A stretch of 64,000 nucleotides of DNA from Brasenia schreberi. Lineage: Eukaryota > Streptophyta > Magnoliopsida > Nymphaeales > Cabombaceae. The position numbers and the translations under genes were made by a program. How positions within the stretch are numbered: the stretch's first letter is position 1; each line of letters starts with the position of its first letter. The notes below the pieces were generated by a model. The model searched no databases. It saw nothing but the letters and a program-made list of their open reading frames with translations, and had not been told where the DNA came from. Below, one piece after another: positions 11,297-24,700 of the stretch. The stretch spans positions 28,851,501-28,915,500 of the forward strand of contig JAYKKT010000090.1 of NCBI GenBank assembly GCA_036023115.1, given 5' to 3'.

Positions 11297-14200
11297 TTGA
11301 AGAAAGTGAGACGGCAGTGGTTGTGTTGGATTAGTGTACCCACCAGAAAGGAGAGGTTTAAGACGGTGGCCCATCAGTCCACGTTGGACAATTTTGTCCG
11401 TTTAGGCCACGTGCTTGATTTTGCTCATCAACTATCGTCGGGTAGGTGTTAATTGAAAACAAAATAAAGTAAAAATATATATTTTAATACTCTTTGCTTA
11501 ATGAACAGAAGCTATAGAGGTAAGTTTCATAAGTTCAAGCTTCCTTCTTTTTCCCTCATAAGTTGTATCAACTCACTATTTTAATGGAATAAATGTCTTC
11601 AAAAATAGCTTCTCTGATATCGAACAAATTGCCGCTAATGTTGGCTTTGCGCAAATGCAACTTTTCATTCATTGATGAAAAGAACTAGCATTATACAGGA
11701 GTGTAGGTCATGACACGAGAACCCACATGGACACGACCCTATAAGTTCATGTACATGAAAATGCTATTTAGTGATGAGACGACACGAAAGAAGCATGGCC
11801 CAAAACGGGAAATTGCTGATAAGTGTGGCAAACAAGACCCAAAATGTGGGTGCTCGTGTTCACCCAAAGTTACACCAAAAGAATCGAGTCGTGTTCTCCT
11901 GAACTCCAGCTTGCAAGTAATAAAGAAAAAGAGATTTGATGCTTAAGATGTGATGGGGACATAAGAATAAAAAGAATGGCTAAGACCAAGTCAGAAGCAC
12001 GCTCATAAATTATCCTTTATTGTTGTTGAAATGAAATAATTTTGTTCTCTATTATATAAATTTGGTATGCACGCGCACACTCACACACGCACGTCTGTGT
12101 GACCTTACTAAAGGCTAGTATAAGGTGTGATCAAAAGGCTTTTTTAGCAATCCGTAATAAGTTTGGCTTGCTCCACAAGCTTATTAATTAGCTTGGTTTG
12201 ATTTATAATTTTATAACTTGAGAGATTATATAACTTGGTTTAGTTTGATTTTATAATTTTATAACTTGAAACTATTGGTTCTAGAGCGGTTTTGTTTGGA
12301 ATCTGAAATCACTCAAAACCAATATTTTTATTTAAAAATTAAAAATTAGAAGATTTTTTTTTAATACCAGAACCAACAATTTAAAACTGTTGGTTTCAGT
12401 TTTATAAGAGGTGAAACCAAAATTGAATCGGGTGGTCTCCAGTTATGATTCTGGTTCAGCCGGTTCTTGGCTCGGTTGAGCTCCGAAACCTTCCAACCAT
12501 GGCTAGGTGTGCTAAAGGTTTCCTACCTAAAAGTGAGAATCATCTACGACTCCGTGAAGGTCATGCTCAGGATGGATTGCTTTTGTAACCATCCCATCTT
12601 TAAGTTATTTGCAGTCTTTTCTTTTTGACAGAAAGAACCGTGTAAACCATTTAGTGTGACACCAAGGGCACGATTCCTTTGTACTCATGACTGAACCGGA
12701 TTCCGAACCCTAAAGAATCCGATTCAAAATTTGACCATTGGACTGCTTGAGAAAATGTGTGAGAAACGTAAGGTATTTTGCAATGATCCAAATCGTATTC
12801 GTTTTAATATGGTGCAACTGGAAGCTTTTCTCCCTTATTAAGGTGAACTGGCTTGGACTCACTGCCATCAATTACAAGCTATGATGCAGCCGTTCTCCGT
12901 TCAGAATGATACGAAAATCGATACATCACATGGAACGCATGCAAAACGTTGTGTACATACTTTAACTGAATTAAGAATATTATATACTTAAATGTCAACT
13001 CTTACAATGTATTCTCACATATCCAATTGGTTATAATTACTTTTTGGTATTCGAATCATAAAGACATCTCTTTATATTTTGTTCACCCATATATATATAT
13101 ATATATGATAAAGAAAGGGTGGTTTATTAGTTATTGAAGGAAGTAGAAAAAACTACAAAAATATTAGAAAAAAATAATAAAGAATGATTGAATGTTAAAT
13201 TAAGTGTTAAGCATGACACATGATTGTTATCCGGGTTCCAGGTATTGTGTTTCAGTTTCTATGCACCAGCCACACATGATTGTTATCCGGGTTCAAATCC
13301 AGCACACTGTGCCAACCCGAGAGAGTATAGAAGTAGTGACCATCCCAAAACTGAGCGTGGCAAAGGTTAACAACACCAAGGTTCATAAAAGATTAGAAAT
13401 GCCGATAATGAAACATATAAAAACATATGCATTTTACTAATGTAACATATAATGATATATTTGTTTGTTGATTTTGGTCATAAGTGCGGATGGATCATTG
13501 CATACCGAATATGCCTAAAGGTATTATATAACTAAGGTGACAGCTGTTTTTTACTTGAGAAAGTGGAAGCTTGTGATTTATTAAAACTCATGACTTCCAG
13601 TAGAAGTTTTTCTTTTTGATTAATGGCAATCTAAGTTACGCGGACTCCAACCAGTACACGGAAACCTAAAATGCATATTATAAAAGACCACAGAAGGATT
13701 GAAGATGATAAGAGACCTCAAAAGGATTGAAGAGCAACCACATGAGCAAAGCTCTAATATTAACTAATGAAACCAGATCCAGTGTCGCACATCTGTGCTC
13801 TTTGACTCCCACGTCACAGGCCCTGAGTTCGATTCCGAGGGTGTGCATGAGTGGGTGGGCGTTTTAGGCTTCAGCCTCCCTTAAAAAAGAAACACAGATG
13901 CAGTGTCAAATCCACTTGTAGACTGCCAATCAGCTGGTTTCTCCTTCCATATGGGCTTCTCTTTAACCAGAGTGAAGGAAGAGCGTGCTCCCATCATTCT
14001 TCTCAGGAGCCATTCGTCGGCATAAAGGACAGCGTTTGGAGCTCTCTCTTTCTTGTTGGAAGGGGATTGATGGAGAAGGAGGTTTAATGTGAGGTCCGGC
14101 CGGGTAGGGCAAAAGAATGAGCTCGCCAAAACAAGCATCGCTTCGACTGATTTAGTGAAGCGTGCTATGTTGGAAGTGATTTCATGGAAACAAAGAAGCA

Positions 14201-14650
14201 AGTTTCGGAGTTTCAGCAAGTTCAGAGTTTCAGAAAAAGTTAACTCTTTTGAGGATCTTTCGTTCAATCATTTCGTGTGAGCGGATTGATATAATCCAGT
14301 TTCATGCAAGCTTTAAGGAGACGAAGGCTGATTTTGATGAAGAACCACTCTAACATTCATAGAGCATGTTTATTTTGCCCTATGATTTTAAAAGTTTCAC
14401 GTTTCTGTAACTGTGAAAACAACAGAATGGAACCATAAGTTAAACAAACTCGGAAGCTTCAACCTGTGACTATCGTCCAAACTTTCAAAACCTTCAAGAA
14501 ATACCGTTGAATAACTACTGCCCAAAAAAGGTGTCTTTGTATTCTCAAACCTGGTCCATCAGATTACAACCATGAAAAGTCAAGTGGTAACTGTGAATCT
14601 TAGAAAGGTTTGCTCTAACTTGTAACTTTGATCTTTGAGAGGCTTGTATC

Positions 14651-14843
14651 ATTGCACTCTGTTTCGCTTGCTTCTCGTTGCTCACGTCTTCCGCTTTCTT
14701 CAAAGCCGCCATTAATGATTTGCAAATTTCTTTGGAGCAGCTTGCAGTGAAAACGTTTGTTCTTACTTTACATGACTCCAACGAAAATGGGCGGAAGAGA
14801 TAAAACATAACCAAGTCTCAGACCCTTCTGGCATATCTCGAAC
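14651..14843 (-). repeat. Copy B of a dispersed inverted repeat pair
   Basis: Reverse-complement match to 1512-1846 without its two insertions. On the minus strand it is open as part of an 89-codon frame (14814 to 14545) containing CSKEICKSLMAALKKAEDVS and QRSKLQVRANLSKIHS. The protein is not recognised and no flanking exons were found, so it is left as a repeat or captured gene fragment. Confidence 0.55.
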
Positions 14844-15064
14844 CTTTTGAAAATAAAACTGTCATGGATGTGTGGGAATCTTACATCAAATCTTAGCCAT
14901 GTAGTCAGATGTTACCCGATGTAGTCAGATGTTACCCGTTAATTAGTTGAATGCATTACAATCTCAACCATCATGTCTCACAGGATGTGACCCCTATCCA
15001 TTTGGTCTCTCTCTCTCTAAACCGGATCCAACGATCTTTACCACATTTTTATGCTTTTTTATTA

Positions 15065-15200
15065 AATAAGTGTCGTTGAAAAAATTATAAGGGTGTAAAA
15101 AATATATAGAGAATACCTAATTATACTTTTGACTCAAAAAATATAGATTATATATATAGTGTAGATTGTAAATTATACTTATGCTCTAAAAGAAATGGAG
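15065..15200 (+). repeat. AT-rich dispersed repeat, copy 1
   Basis: Contains 'gttgaaaaaattataagggtg' -like sequence followed by taaaaaatata and a tatactt...ctc block. The same order of words recurs at 16095-16165, 16964-17345 and 17745-17840, so these are copies of one dispersed family, possibly a MITE end. Boundaries are approximate. Confidence 0.4.
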
Positions 15201-16094
15201 ATACATGAACACAAGAAGGGAGGAAAGGGAAGGGAGGGCCTAGTGGTCATGGCCTCTCCTGAAATTGCAAGAAATATTGTTGAAGAATCTAGGCCCATGG
15301 TCCCTTTGAAATTTCTAAGACTAGTCTGAACACCCCCCTCCCCCCACCCACCCCAAAGATTATATCATGGCTTCCTCTATGATTAAACCGTACCAAATGT
15401 TGGTTCGGTGCAAACGGAGCAGTGAACGGAGAATCTTTAATGGTTGAAAAGAACCAACTATACCCTATGGCCTTACAATATAAGAAACATGTGATGGGTC
15501 CGGGTTAGGAGCCTGGGTCAAGTCCGTGTAACCTAATATGACTTTACACTTTGAGACTTAAACTGCTCGGTCAATACAATGGAGATATCAAGTAAAAAAT
15601 GACGCATATAGCATAATGGCACCAGCTATTGTTAACATGGTGCATACATGAACATGTCGGCGTCGCACTTCAACCATGTCAATTGCCATGTCAGTTCTAT
15701 ATTAAGTTCACATGTTAGTTGTCATATCAATTTATATTAAAATATTAGTTAATAATTAACAATAACTTTAATATTATATAATATATATGTAATTAGTCAT
15801 ATAATTAATATTATAATTATTAATATAGTATTAATTATATAATATAATACTAAGTAATATCTCTTAAATATTAATTAGTATTGACTTAATTTATTAGTAT
15901 AATAATATATTACAATATTTGTTTAATATTTTTAAAATTTTAAAATTTTATTATATATTAGTATAATATAGAAATAATTATATAACAAAGTGATGTGGTG
16001 ATGTGGTGACTTAAGTACTGTCTAAATACTTATATGTTGGTATCTCATCGCCAAAAATTGACCCCATTTTAATGTGGGTTCCTTTTGTTTTTAC

Positions 16095-16164
16095 AATTGT
16101 CAATGAAAAGGTTATAAGGTTGTATACAAAATTATACTCATACTTCAAAAAGTAAAAGAAAGAG

Positions 16165-16165
<1 letters not shown>
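16095..16165 (+). repeat. AT-rich dispersed repeat, copy 2
   Basis: Has gtcaatgaaaaggttataag followed by tatactcatacttcaaaaag, matching the neighbouring copies, and abuts a long (AT)n run. Confidence 0.4.

Positions 16166-16234
<69 letters not shown>
16166..16234. repeat. (AT)n microsatellite
   Basis: About 34 AT dinucleotides without interruption. Confidence 0.95.
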
Positions 16235-16237
<3 letters not shown>

Positions 16238-16689
16238 TGGTTCCTTCCCACCACTTATGTTACTCAGTGATACTCAACCATTGTTTTTCTAGCATGAGTG
16301 TAATACAATGTCCTTCGTACTTTCCAAATTTCCTTAAAAACATTTAAATTACACATATACCACCAATAAAAGCCATTATATTACACAGTTGGGAAGATTC
16401 ATGCCAAATGCAGGCTTACAAATAATCTTTAATTAGGCTTCATAAATAACTACTTCATGATCCTGTATGCTCAAATGCGGGTGCAAGCGAGTCCTTTGGT
16501 GCATAAACTTCTTCGATTAGGAGTAACTTAGAGAACCTTTAATTTTAAAAACCTTTAGTACAAACATTTTCAATTATAATGCTTGTAAAGCTTAAAAACA
16601 AATGAAATGTTCAAGTGCAGTAGAACAATGAGTATTAAAAAAAGACGGTATACAGATGAACTTGAACAACTATTTCTTGGTCCAATGGG

Positions 16690-16850
16690 AAGGTCGAGCG
16701 AGATGCACACTCTGGATATCTTTGAACTCATGACCTTCAACGTGTCAAAGGCGTAGCAGGCTAGCAATGTTACTTGCTCGTATAGGAACCCACTGGTTCG
16801 TTGTGATCAAAGATGTAGATATCCCTATGCACCATTGAGCTCGCATTGAT
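16690..16850 (-). repeat. tRNA-derived SINE-like repeat, copy 2
   Basis: Read on the minus strand it contains gatatctacatctttgatca, aagtaacattgctagcctgc and ttgaaggtcatgagttcaa in the same order and spacing as 5385-5560. The B-box position is conserved (gagttcaaag). No A-rich tail or TSD is visible. Confidence 0.5.
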
Positions 16851-16963
16851 AATCTGAGATTGAAATATCCATGCACCGGAATGGGCAGTATGGTATTTGC
16901 CAACAGCCACCCTCTCCTTTTGTGCATGCATGCATACTCATGCATGTTTTTTTTGTTGACCGT

Positions 16964-17345
16964 GTCAATGAAAAGGTTATAATAACAACAACTAAGCATT
17001 TTTCCATGGTTGGCTACATGGATTCTTTGTATCCACGTAATCCTGTCACGTGTCATGCTAGCATTTAACTCAATATAAACTAGTTTTTTATTGTTTCTTT
17101 CCAACACCTTTGTGGCCGTTTTATTTCTCTTTTAATATTTTCACAATCTAGTTTTCATATCTTTTTACGGGAACGTTCTTTGGTCGTCTTTTTACATGTT
17201 TAAACCATCTTAAATGATTTTTTCTCATTTTATCCTCTATTGGTATTACTCTCAATTTGTTTCTAATAACCAATGAGAAAGTTATAAGGTGTAAAAAATA
17301 TATATAAAGTACAAAAAAGATATACTTATGCATTAAAAAAAAGTA
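16964..17345 (+). repeat. AT-rich dispersed repeat, copy 3, split by an RTE insertion
   Basis: The family sequence runs to caatgaaaaggttataa (16966-16982), is interrupted by an RTE fragment, and resumes with caatgagaaagttataa (17271-17287) followed by ggtgtaaaaaatatat. Removing the LINE restores a copy collinear with 16095-16165. Confidence 0.55.
16983..17270 (-). mobile_element. 5'-truncated RTE LINE, antisense, with TSD
   Basis: About 288 bp of the RTE 3' end in reverse orientation, beginning with the CAA-rich tail and running to the region encoding the end of the reverse-transcriptase ORF (anticodon-side words cattttatcctctattgg). It is flanked by 17-bp direct repeats (16966-16982 and 17271-17287) with two mismatches, which are its target-site duplication. 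Confidence 0.85.
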
Positions 17346-17406
17346 TATATACATAAGTATTAGTATTTATGCTCGATCATTGTTTTTCGAGAGTATGAGT
17401 TTAATA

Positions 17407-17470
17407 CAACAACAACAACAACTACTACAACAACAACTAAGCCTTTTCCCATACTAGACGGGGTCGGCTT
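17407..17470 (-). mobile_element. 64-bp RTE LINE 3' tag with perfect TSD
   Basis: Only a CAA/CTA-rich tail and the terminal ~45 bp of the RTE family are present, in reverse orientation (aagccttttcccatactaga). It is bordered by the perfect 14-bp direct repeat gtatgagtttaata at 17393-17406 and 17471-17484. It is the shortest copy in the window with a verifiable insertion signature. Confidence 0.85.
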
Positions 17471-17744
17471 GTATGAGTTTAATAATAAAAATAAAAATAG
17501 TAAAAAGTTGGATATAGAGAGAGGTTATGGAAAAGCAATAAATAATATCATTGTTTTTACATGGATTCTATTAATGTTTTTTAAAAAATAAAAATAAAAA
17601 TAATATTTATACTATGAAAAAGCAATAAATAGGCATTTGAGAGGTAGGTTGGATATGGTTATATAGAGAGAGAAGAGTGATTTAAAATATTATTGAAACA
17701 TGTGTACTCGTGTATTCCCTTGCTTTATGAGGACATAGGGTTAT

Positions 17745-17840
17745 TTAAAAAGTTATAAAGTGTTTAAAAATATAGAAAAATAGTATTCATGTGTCAAAAG
17801 TTATAAATTTTACTCATTCTCCAAAAAGCAAGAAGAGCAT
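17745..17840 (+). repeat. AT-rich dispersed repeat, copy 4
   Basis: Diverged copy with aaaaagttataaagtg, tatagaaaaa and attcatgtgtcaaaag words in the family order. Confidence 0.3.
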
Positions 17841-18599
17841 AAAATCATGCCATGGCTTTCTTTCAAGAAATGGTACAAGCTTTTGATACTGTTGAAGAAC
17901 CTAGGCCTATGGCTCCTTCGAAAATTCAAAGACAAAGTCTTGGTCTCTCCTAAGATTCATGGTTTCCCCTTCATCAGTATGCATTTGTGGAAGGTTGTGG
18001 GATCCAGTTTTCCAAATAAATAATAGAAGATGTATTATGTACTACATTAAAAAAAAGAGAAAAAACAGAACACACAGAATAGGGTTTGCCTTCTCTAACA
18101 GGACCTAAACCCAAATAAAAAACATCTATTAGATCGGGTGTTAGGTAGCTTGGGTCGAGAATAAAGTGTACCTACAAAAAGTATATAGCTAATTTTTACT
18201 TTATAAATTCGAACCAAGATGAATAATTGAGATTTATTTTGTTTTGATTTACAGTCTCTCTCTCTATATATATAACGGAATCTGAAACCCATACGGATCT
18301 ATTCCATTTCCCTCCTTTGTGTTAGACTGCACTCTCCAGGGTCTCGGCGGGCGAAGAACCAACCAATTTATTTTGTCTCGTTTTGGTGGGCATCTGAATG
18401 GTCTGCGTCATCCATCTTCCATTACGTCACAAAATACCGGGATTTCCTACATGTATCCCGATAAGATAAGCAGATAGATATTAAGATATCGCCTGCTCTT
18501 CACGTCGAATATCCCTCGAACGATGATGATAAATGGATACCCTGCGGACGCCTCCCTGAAAGAAAATTGGCATAATTTATCGCCATATTAAAGGCGAGA

Positions 18600-18778
18600 G
18601 AAACCGATGGGACCATTGTCGGATTAGGATAACCCTCTCTCTCTCTCTCCCGGGTAGAGAAATCTAGGGTTGTTTATCTTGGTCACGTGATCGGTAACGA
18701 GGGAAACGTGATCCGACAGAAGGAAACGCCAAAACTTTTCGAATTTCGAACTGGTTCCATGGGTGAAGAGAAATTGCT
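18600..18778 (+). promoter_or_regulatory. Leader/promoter region of the hydrolase gene
   Basis: A (CT)n run (about 18633-18650), a telo-box-like ctagggtt (18664-18671) and a G-box core cacgtg (18684-18689) precede the start codon at 18779. Such elements are common near plant transcription starts. The start site itself cannot be placed. A fragment related to the MITE termini described at 32853 and 56147 lies just upstream, at about 18185-18270. Confidence 0.45.
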
Positions 18779-21700
18779 ATGAGTTCTTCCTCTGCATCTT
18801 CGTCGGCTTCTTGGTTTTCTGGGATTGTCCGGAGCTACACCATCAAATCCAGCTCCCCTAAGATGGTTAATACCGGTAAACCGGCATCTGGTGATGGCTC
18901 CAGCAATCGGAAAAAACACCTCAGAGGCACTCTTTTTAGATACGGATCCAATCCGATCCAGGTATTCTACTTGTTCACTTGCTTTCTCTTTGGTGGTTTA
19001 CATTTCAGTGGTCCTCTAGAAATGTGAATGGGTGCGTGGTTTCCGTTCGTGGTGGTACAGAGATGTTGAAAATTTCTTATGTTTAATGATTTAATGAATC
19101 TGACTGTTTATCGTGCAAATGTCCTATCCAGTGTGGTGCAATCCGGTCAATGTGTGATGTCTTGTTTGCATTGGTAATGCAGTGATGCTGAGATCACAGT
19201 TTTATGATCATTCTCGATTTCTCTTCCATCTTTGTGCTTCCATTGGATCCTGCATTCCCTGTGTCCGCATTCCCATTTTTATCTTGATGTAATCCAATTT
19301 CCTTTTACCTGTTTCACCTAAATCATTTCAAGCCGTATCATCTATTGGGGATCTTCTTTATTCGCTTTTGTCCATTTTCCGGTTGATTCATCTTCCATGA
19401 AATCAAGCAGACCATTTTTATTCGCCGTATAACTTGAGAATGGTACGGGTGGATAACCGATTATCGAACTCAAAACTCTTTCTTCGCATACTTTCATGAT
19501 GTGGGGTACTTGTCGCTTGACTTGTTTTAATTTTCCAACGCATTCTTCTATTGACAACTAAACTTTTGTTGTTATTCTGCAACATGTTTTATGTGGTCTC
19601 TGCTAGAAAACTCAGAGAATTGATTTTCACTATGTAGGTTGCCTTTAAAACTGGTGATTTCAAGCAACAAGTTATTTTTATCGGCGGACTTACAGATGGT
19701 GTTTTGGCCACAGAGTATGAAGTTGTTCTTCTCCTTATTTTACCAATTTTCATTTTTATTTGATTTTCTTTAGATGACGCAGATCAAGGATGTTTTATTT
19801 GAGGTGACTAATGGTTATTGTCACCACTGTTGAACGTAATTGGTATACATATATCTCCATTTTGTGCATAATTGATTCAGTAGAAAGTCTCTTTTTAGCA
19901 TGATTCAGTTGAAAGTCAGAAACTAATTTTTCTGAACCTAGGGATTCGATGTCTTTGGTGTTGTTATTCTTAACTTTGTGTTCTACGATTTCCATCTAAA
20001 TCCAGATGATTGATGTGGTCCACTTCCCAAAGTGGATTAGGGATGAATTAGTTTCCAAGTGCAAACTGAACCCTGTCATGATAGGACCCAATTGCTACTG
20101 TTCTTCTGTTCCCTATTCATTTTTTACCTCATTATGCTTTTCGTCATTGCGGGCTTGTTGGGGCTAACATTAGGGGGATCCTCACCTGTGCAGATGAAGA
20201 AAGATCTTTCTTGATCCAAAAGTAACTGTTGTGGAATAATTTCAAAATGGCATCTAGAGGAAAGCAGAATAGCAGAACCGTTCAACTTGAACTTTAAGCG
20301 GATAACCTTTTCTAGCATTATTCATGACTCTAATCTTTGAAGCCTTCGTGTATTGCCTCATGTATTAGGTTCTTAAGCATAATATACCTATTGCAATGAG
20401 CTGAGTCTCCACTAGAATGAGACTGGCCATCCTTACTACTTTTATTCCTTGAAAATTGTTGGACCGTTAGGGTTGAATATACACAAATTATTCTTAATTA
20501 TCTCTTTCTTTTGGAATCTACGCTCCAAACTAGAGCACTCTGCTAAGTAGTATGATTACAACATATACTAAATCACCTGTAGCTCATAAGGATCAGTAAT
20601 CACCATATATTAGTACCCAGATGGTTATATCCTTACATGTTTTATTTGTTGTGACTTGACTTGTATTCGGATCTTTCTATATATAAATATATTACGCTCA
20701 TGTGCATGCTTGCATGTAATTCATGCTTTATCCACTATATTAATCATGGTTAGCTCCTTATGACATTTACATTTTATGTAGTACCATTTATCACTGAAGA
20801 TAATGAACCAAATAAAGTACTTTTCCAAGTAGATGATGAAATTATCTGGATTATGAACAAAGCTGTTACTTGTAAAGGGGTTTTGCTTTAATTTTTTTTC
20901 TGTTCTTAGGTGCATGATAAAATTTTTGCAGTTACTTAGAACCTCTATCGGTTGCACTGGAGAATGAGAAGTGGTCACTGGTGCAACTCTTGTTGTCATC
21001 TTCCTATACTGGTTATGGGACTTCTAGCCTGAAACAGGTAAGAAACTCTCTTTTACAATTTCATTTTGGGTGACAATGATTGGACTTCCTTTTAGTTTTG
21101 ACTTGCTCTAGAAGCTCATGTGGGTTGCTACTTGATAACTTTTGCAAATTGTAATATATACAACCACAACTAAGCCTTTTCCCATACTAGATGGGGTCGG
21201 CTACATAGATTCTTTGTTTTCAGTTCCACATAGCCCTATCAAATTGTAATATATATACCAAGATTTTTTTTTTCTGTGAATATCTGCACATGCTCCAGAT
21301 ATGTTGCTCCCTGGAAAGAAAAGGAGACTTGTAACTCTTATCTACTAATGTACAACTCTGACATTATGGAATTCTCTTTTCAGTACATATGTTTGTTGCT
21401 TATCACATGGCTCATTTTCAAAATACTTATTACACCAGAGCACTTTTGAGGGCCATGATCCTGTAGATATAGAATCATAATACCAGATCTGTTTTTCTTT
21501 TCATGTCCAGATTGTTAAACTCGAATTTGGTCGTATGTGTACTCATTGAGCTCAGTACATTGCCATTGTAATTGACCATGAAGTTCTGAGCTCCCAGATT
21601 TTTAAGTTACATATCCATCTTCTCTTTGAACGTAAAAAGCAAAGTCTCTCCTTAGAAGCCTCTTGTTCTGAAAACATTATATGGATTGGGATGTTGGATG

Positions 21701-24700
21701 CTTCATTTTGCTATCTTCTTAATATTCAAGTACTTTCATTCAGGTTGTTATTTGCAATCTACAATTACTTGAATACGACATTGTATGTGTACCTTAACAT
21801 TAACAAAGCATTTCCGGTACTAGGTGGGATTGGCTAGATATGACAACACAAGGACTTTCTTTGAGGTTATCCATCCCGTTACTAATCCTGCCTAAGGATT
21901 TTTAACTTCGAGTTCCAAAGTTTCCTGGTTCCAGTTCATTAGTGCTGGAAGGATTGCTTGGCCAATCATTTTTTTTCTAAATATGATCATCTTGCACTCA
22001 GGGCGTTAGACACCTGGCAGGGCTCTCGACTCTACCACTCAGACAGTGTGAGACTTATAGGATCTTTTTCGCATGATAGCTTACTTACCTTTTCAATCTT
22101 TAGCCTTATAGGAAGTCCACGATCCAAGACTCTGTTCTTTAGCGAGAGAATCACTTGGTGAAACTTGTTAATGCTACTTGTCTGGCATTTTAGGCTGTAC
22201 TATTGTAGTTGCTTTTTTCAACACTAAATTGTCTATTTGTATTTTGTTGGCATACTGCCATTTACTTTTTATATTATATTCTTGCATTTAAATTATACGC
22301 TCGACTAAGATGTTTAAAGAGTTTGTATGTCAGAATCTAAGTTCATCCAAGTTTGTTAATACTTAAAGGCACACAAGAACTAACCATGGTTCAAATGGGC
22401 AATAATTCTTTGTTTTAGTGTTTTCAATTGCTTGTATGGTATGACAGCTATGCTCATGAGCATTTCTCTGAGTTCTTACTGGAGAATATATTCCTCAAAA
22501 TACTATTAGTTTTAATTATCTCTGCTTCTGGAAGAATGCATTTTTAGTCGTATAGTGTTACATGATTTTTGTGTCAAATGAATTTCAAGTACTCTGTTAT
22601 TTGATTACGCACTTCCTTTTGCATAAGCAGTGAGTGGTCATTAATTCATATACATGTACATATATATCATCACCTTATGTTTCTATTGCTTCCACACTGA
22701 AGGACTCTCTGGAGATTGATCAACTGATTAGCTACTTAATAGATAAGGAAAGCTCAGAAGGTGTGATACTGCTTGGCCACAGTACTGGATGTCAGGTAAT
22801 GAAAATTGGCTCGTTTTCTGTACACTTGAATGTGAAGTTTTGAAGATTCGGTGATAGTAAAGAGATGCATTACTTTTGATGAGACAGGATATCGTGTATT
22901 ATATGCGTAGAAATACCCCTTGCTCCAGGGCTGTTCGTGGTGCCATTTTGCAGGTACTACCTACCACACACTGTGATCTGGCAATCATTATTGATCTTTG
23001 ATGCTTACTGGATTGGTTTTCAAAGTTCTTGTGTGATGTAGATGGTCATCCATGTTTTTATTAATTGTTCTCTCCTAGATCTTTTGATTGAGCCGAACAT
23101 GTTGATCTCAACTCAGTTGTGTGATACTCTGCCTATGGTGAGGTTTCACTCGTGCATAGCTGGTCCCAAGCCTAAATGTAGGAGAGTTGCAATGGATAGC
23201 CAACAACCACTATAAAACTTGGTTGGATTTTCTTCCAGGGGTACAACCTTTTGAGAATTAATGCATTAGATCCCACCAAAACTCCATATGGGAAAGAATT
23301 ATCGAACGCAGGTTAAAACAAGTTTCAAGTAAAACAGAGAATCAATTTGGATTCATGCCAGGCAAATCTACTGTTAAAGTGATTCATATTTTAAAATGTT
23401 TTATGGAACATTTTAGAGAAAAAAAGAAAGTCCTTCACATGATATTTATTGATCTAGAAAGCTTACAATAGGGTACTGAGGGAGGTTCTTTGGAGAACCT
23501 TAAAAAAAAGAGATTTCTCATTGACATACATAAATCTTCTAATAAACATGTACGATGGTGCAAAAACATGTGTGAGGACTCATAAAGGAACGATAGATTT
23601 CTTTGAAGTTAATATTGGGTTACATCAAGGATCAACTTTAAGTCCATACTTATTTATAATGGTGATTGATGAGTTAACAAAACATATTCAAGATGAAGTA
23701 CCTTGGTGTATGTTATTTGCAGATGACATTGTGTTAGTGGAGGAGTCTAAGGAAAAAGTTAATAGAAAATTGGAACTATGGAGAGAAACATTAGAAAGTA
23801 AAAGCTTCCGACTTAGTAGAACAAAGACAGGATATATGGAATGCTTGATCATTTGGTTACTTCATAGGATATAGAAATTAAAATTGGCACACGTTGCATC
23901 CCCCCAAAGGAAAATTTTAAATACCTTGGGTCAATTTTGTATAGTGATGGAAGAATTGATGGAGATGTTACACATAAAATTAATGTTGGTTGGTTAAAAT
24001 GGAGAGGAACATCATGTATTCTTTGTGATAAGAAGATACCATTAAAGTTAAAAGGTAAATATTATAGAGCAACAATTAGATATGCCATGTTTTATGGTTA
24101 TGAGTGTTGGGCAATTAATCAACATGTACAAAAGATGTCTGTGACAGAAATGAAGATGTTGAAATAGACGAGTGGTCATAGAAGAAAAGGTCATTTACAT
24201 AATGAGGTTATTAGGAACAAATTAGGAGGGACACCAATAGAGGATAAAATGAGAGAATATCATTTAAGATGGTTTGGATATATAGAAAGAAGATAAAAAA
24301 GAACTTCTAAGAAGATATGAAAAACTAGATTTTGAAAGTATTAAAAGAGGTAGAGGACGACCACAAAAGTGTTGGAAATAAACAATAAATAAAGATATAG
24401 CTTATTTCGAGTTAACTGCTAACATGGCACATGATAGGGCTATGTGGAAACAAAGAATCCATGTAGCTGACCCCATCTAGTATGGGAAAAGGCTGAGTTG
24501 TTGTTGTTGTAATGTAGAAGGCAAACCAAAAACAAGTCAAATAAGTTAATGAAGTTGATTTGCTCTAATTCAAGAAAGTCATTTAATAGAAAGCATTCAT
24601 ATCATTTAAATAGGATTATCTATTATAACAAATAGGTTCATAAATCACTACAAATTTGTGATATTATAAGGGGACTTTGATATATCAAAAAAGCTTTTTA

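Larger units (their letters stand above)
11297..18600. other. Intergenic stretch rich in small repeats
   Basis: No supported gene. Contents include diverged 'ggttc' repeats (12240-12500), a short duplication carrying cacatgattgttatccgggttc-like words (about 13213 and 13270), a B-box-like gttcgattcc near 13825, the inverted pair copy B, a 20-bp tandem duplication (atgtagtcagatgttacccg) near 14893-14935, an AT-rich repeat family in four copies, and RTE tags. Two related blocks near 15275-15330 and 17890-17945 share gttgaaga-ctaggcc words. Confidence 0.6.

Noticed and set aside
13881..14280. 128-codon minus-strand frame and a 63-codon plus-strand frame
   Set aside because: Overlapping opposite frames without family motifs, promoter or splice context; not supportable.
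22634..22843. 69-codon frame as a separate small gene
   Set aside because: It is exon 4 of the alpha/beta hydrolase (GHSTG) read with intron flanks.
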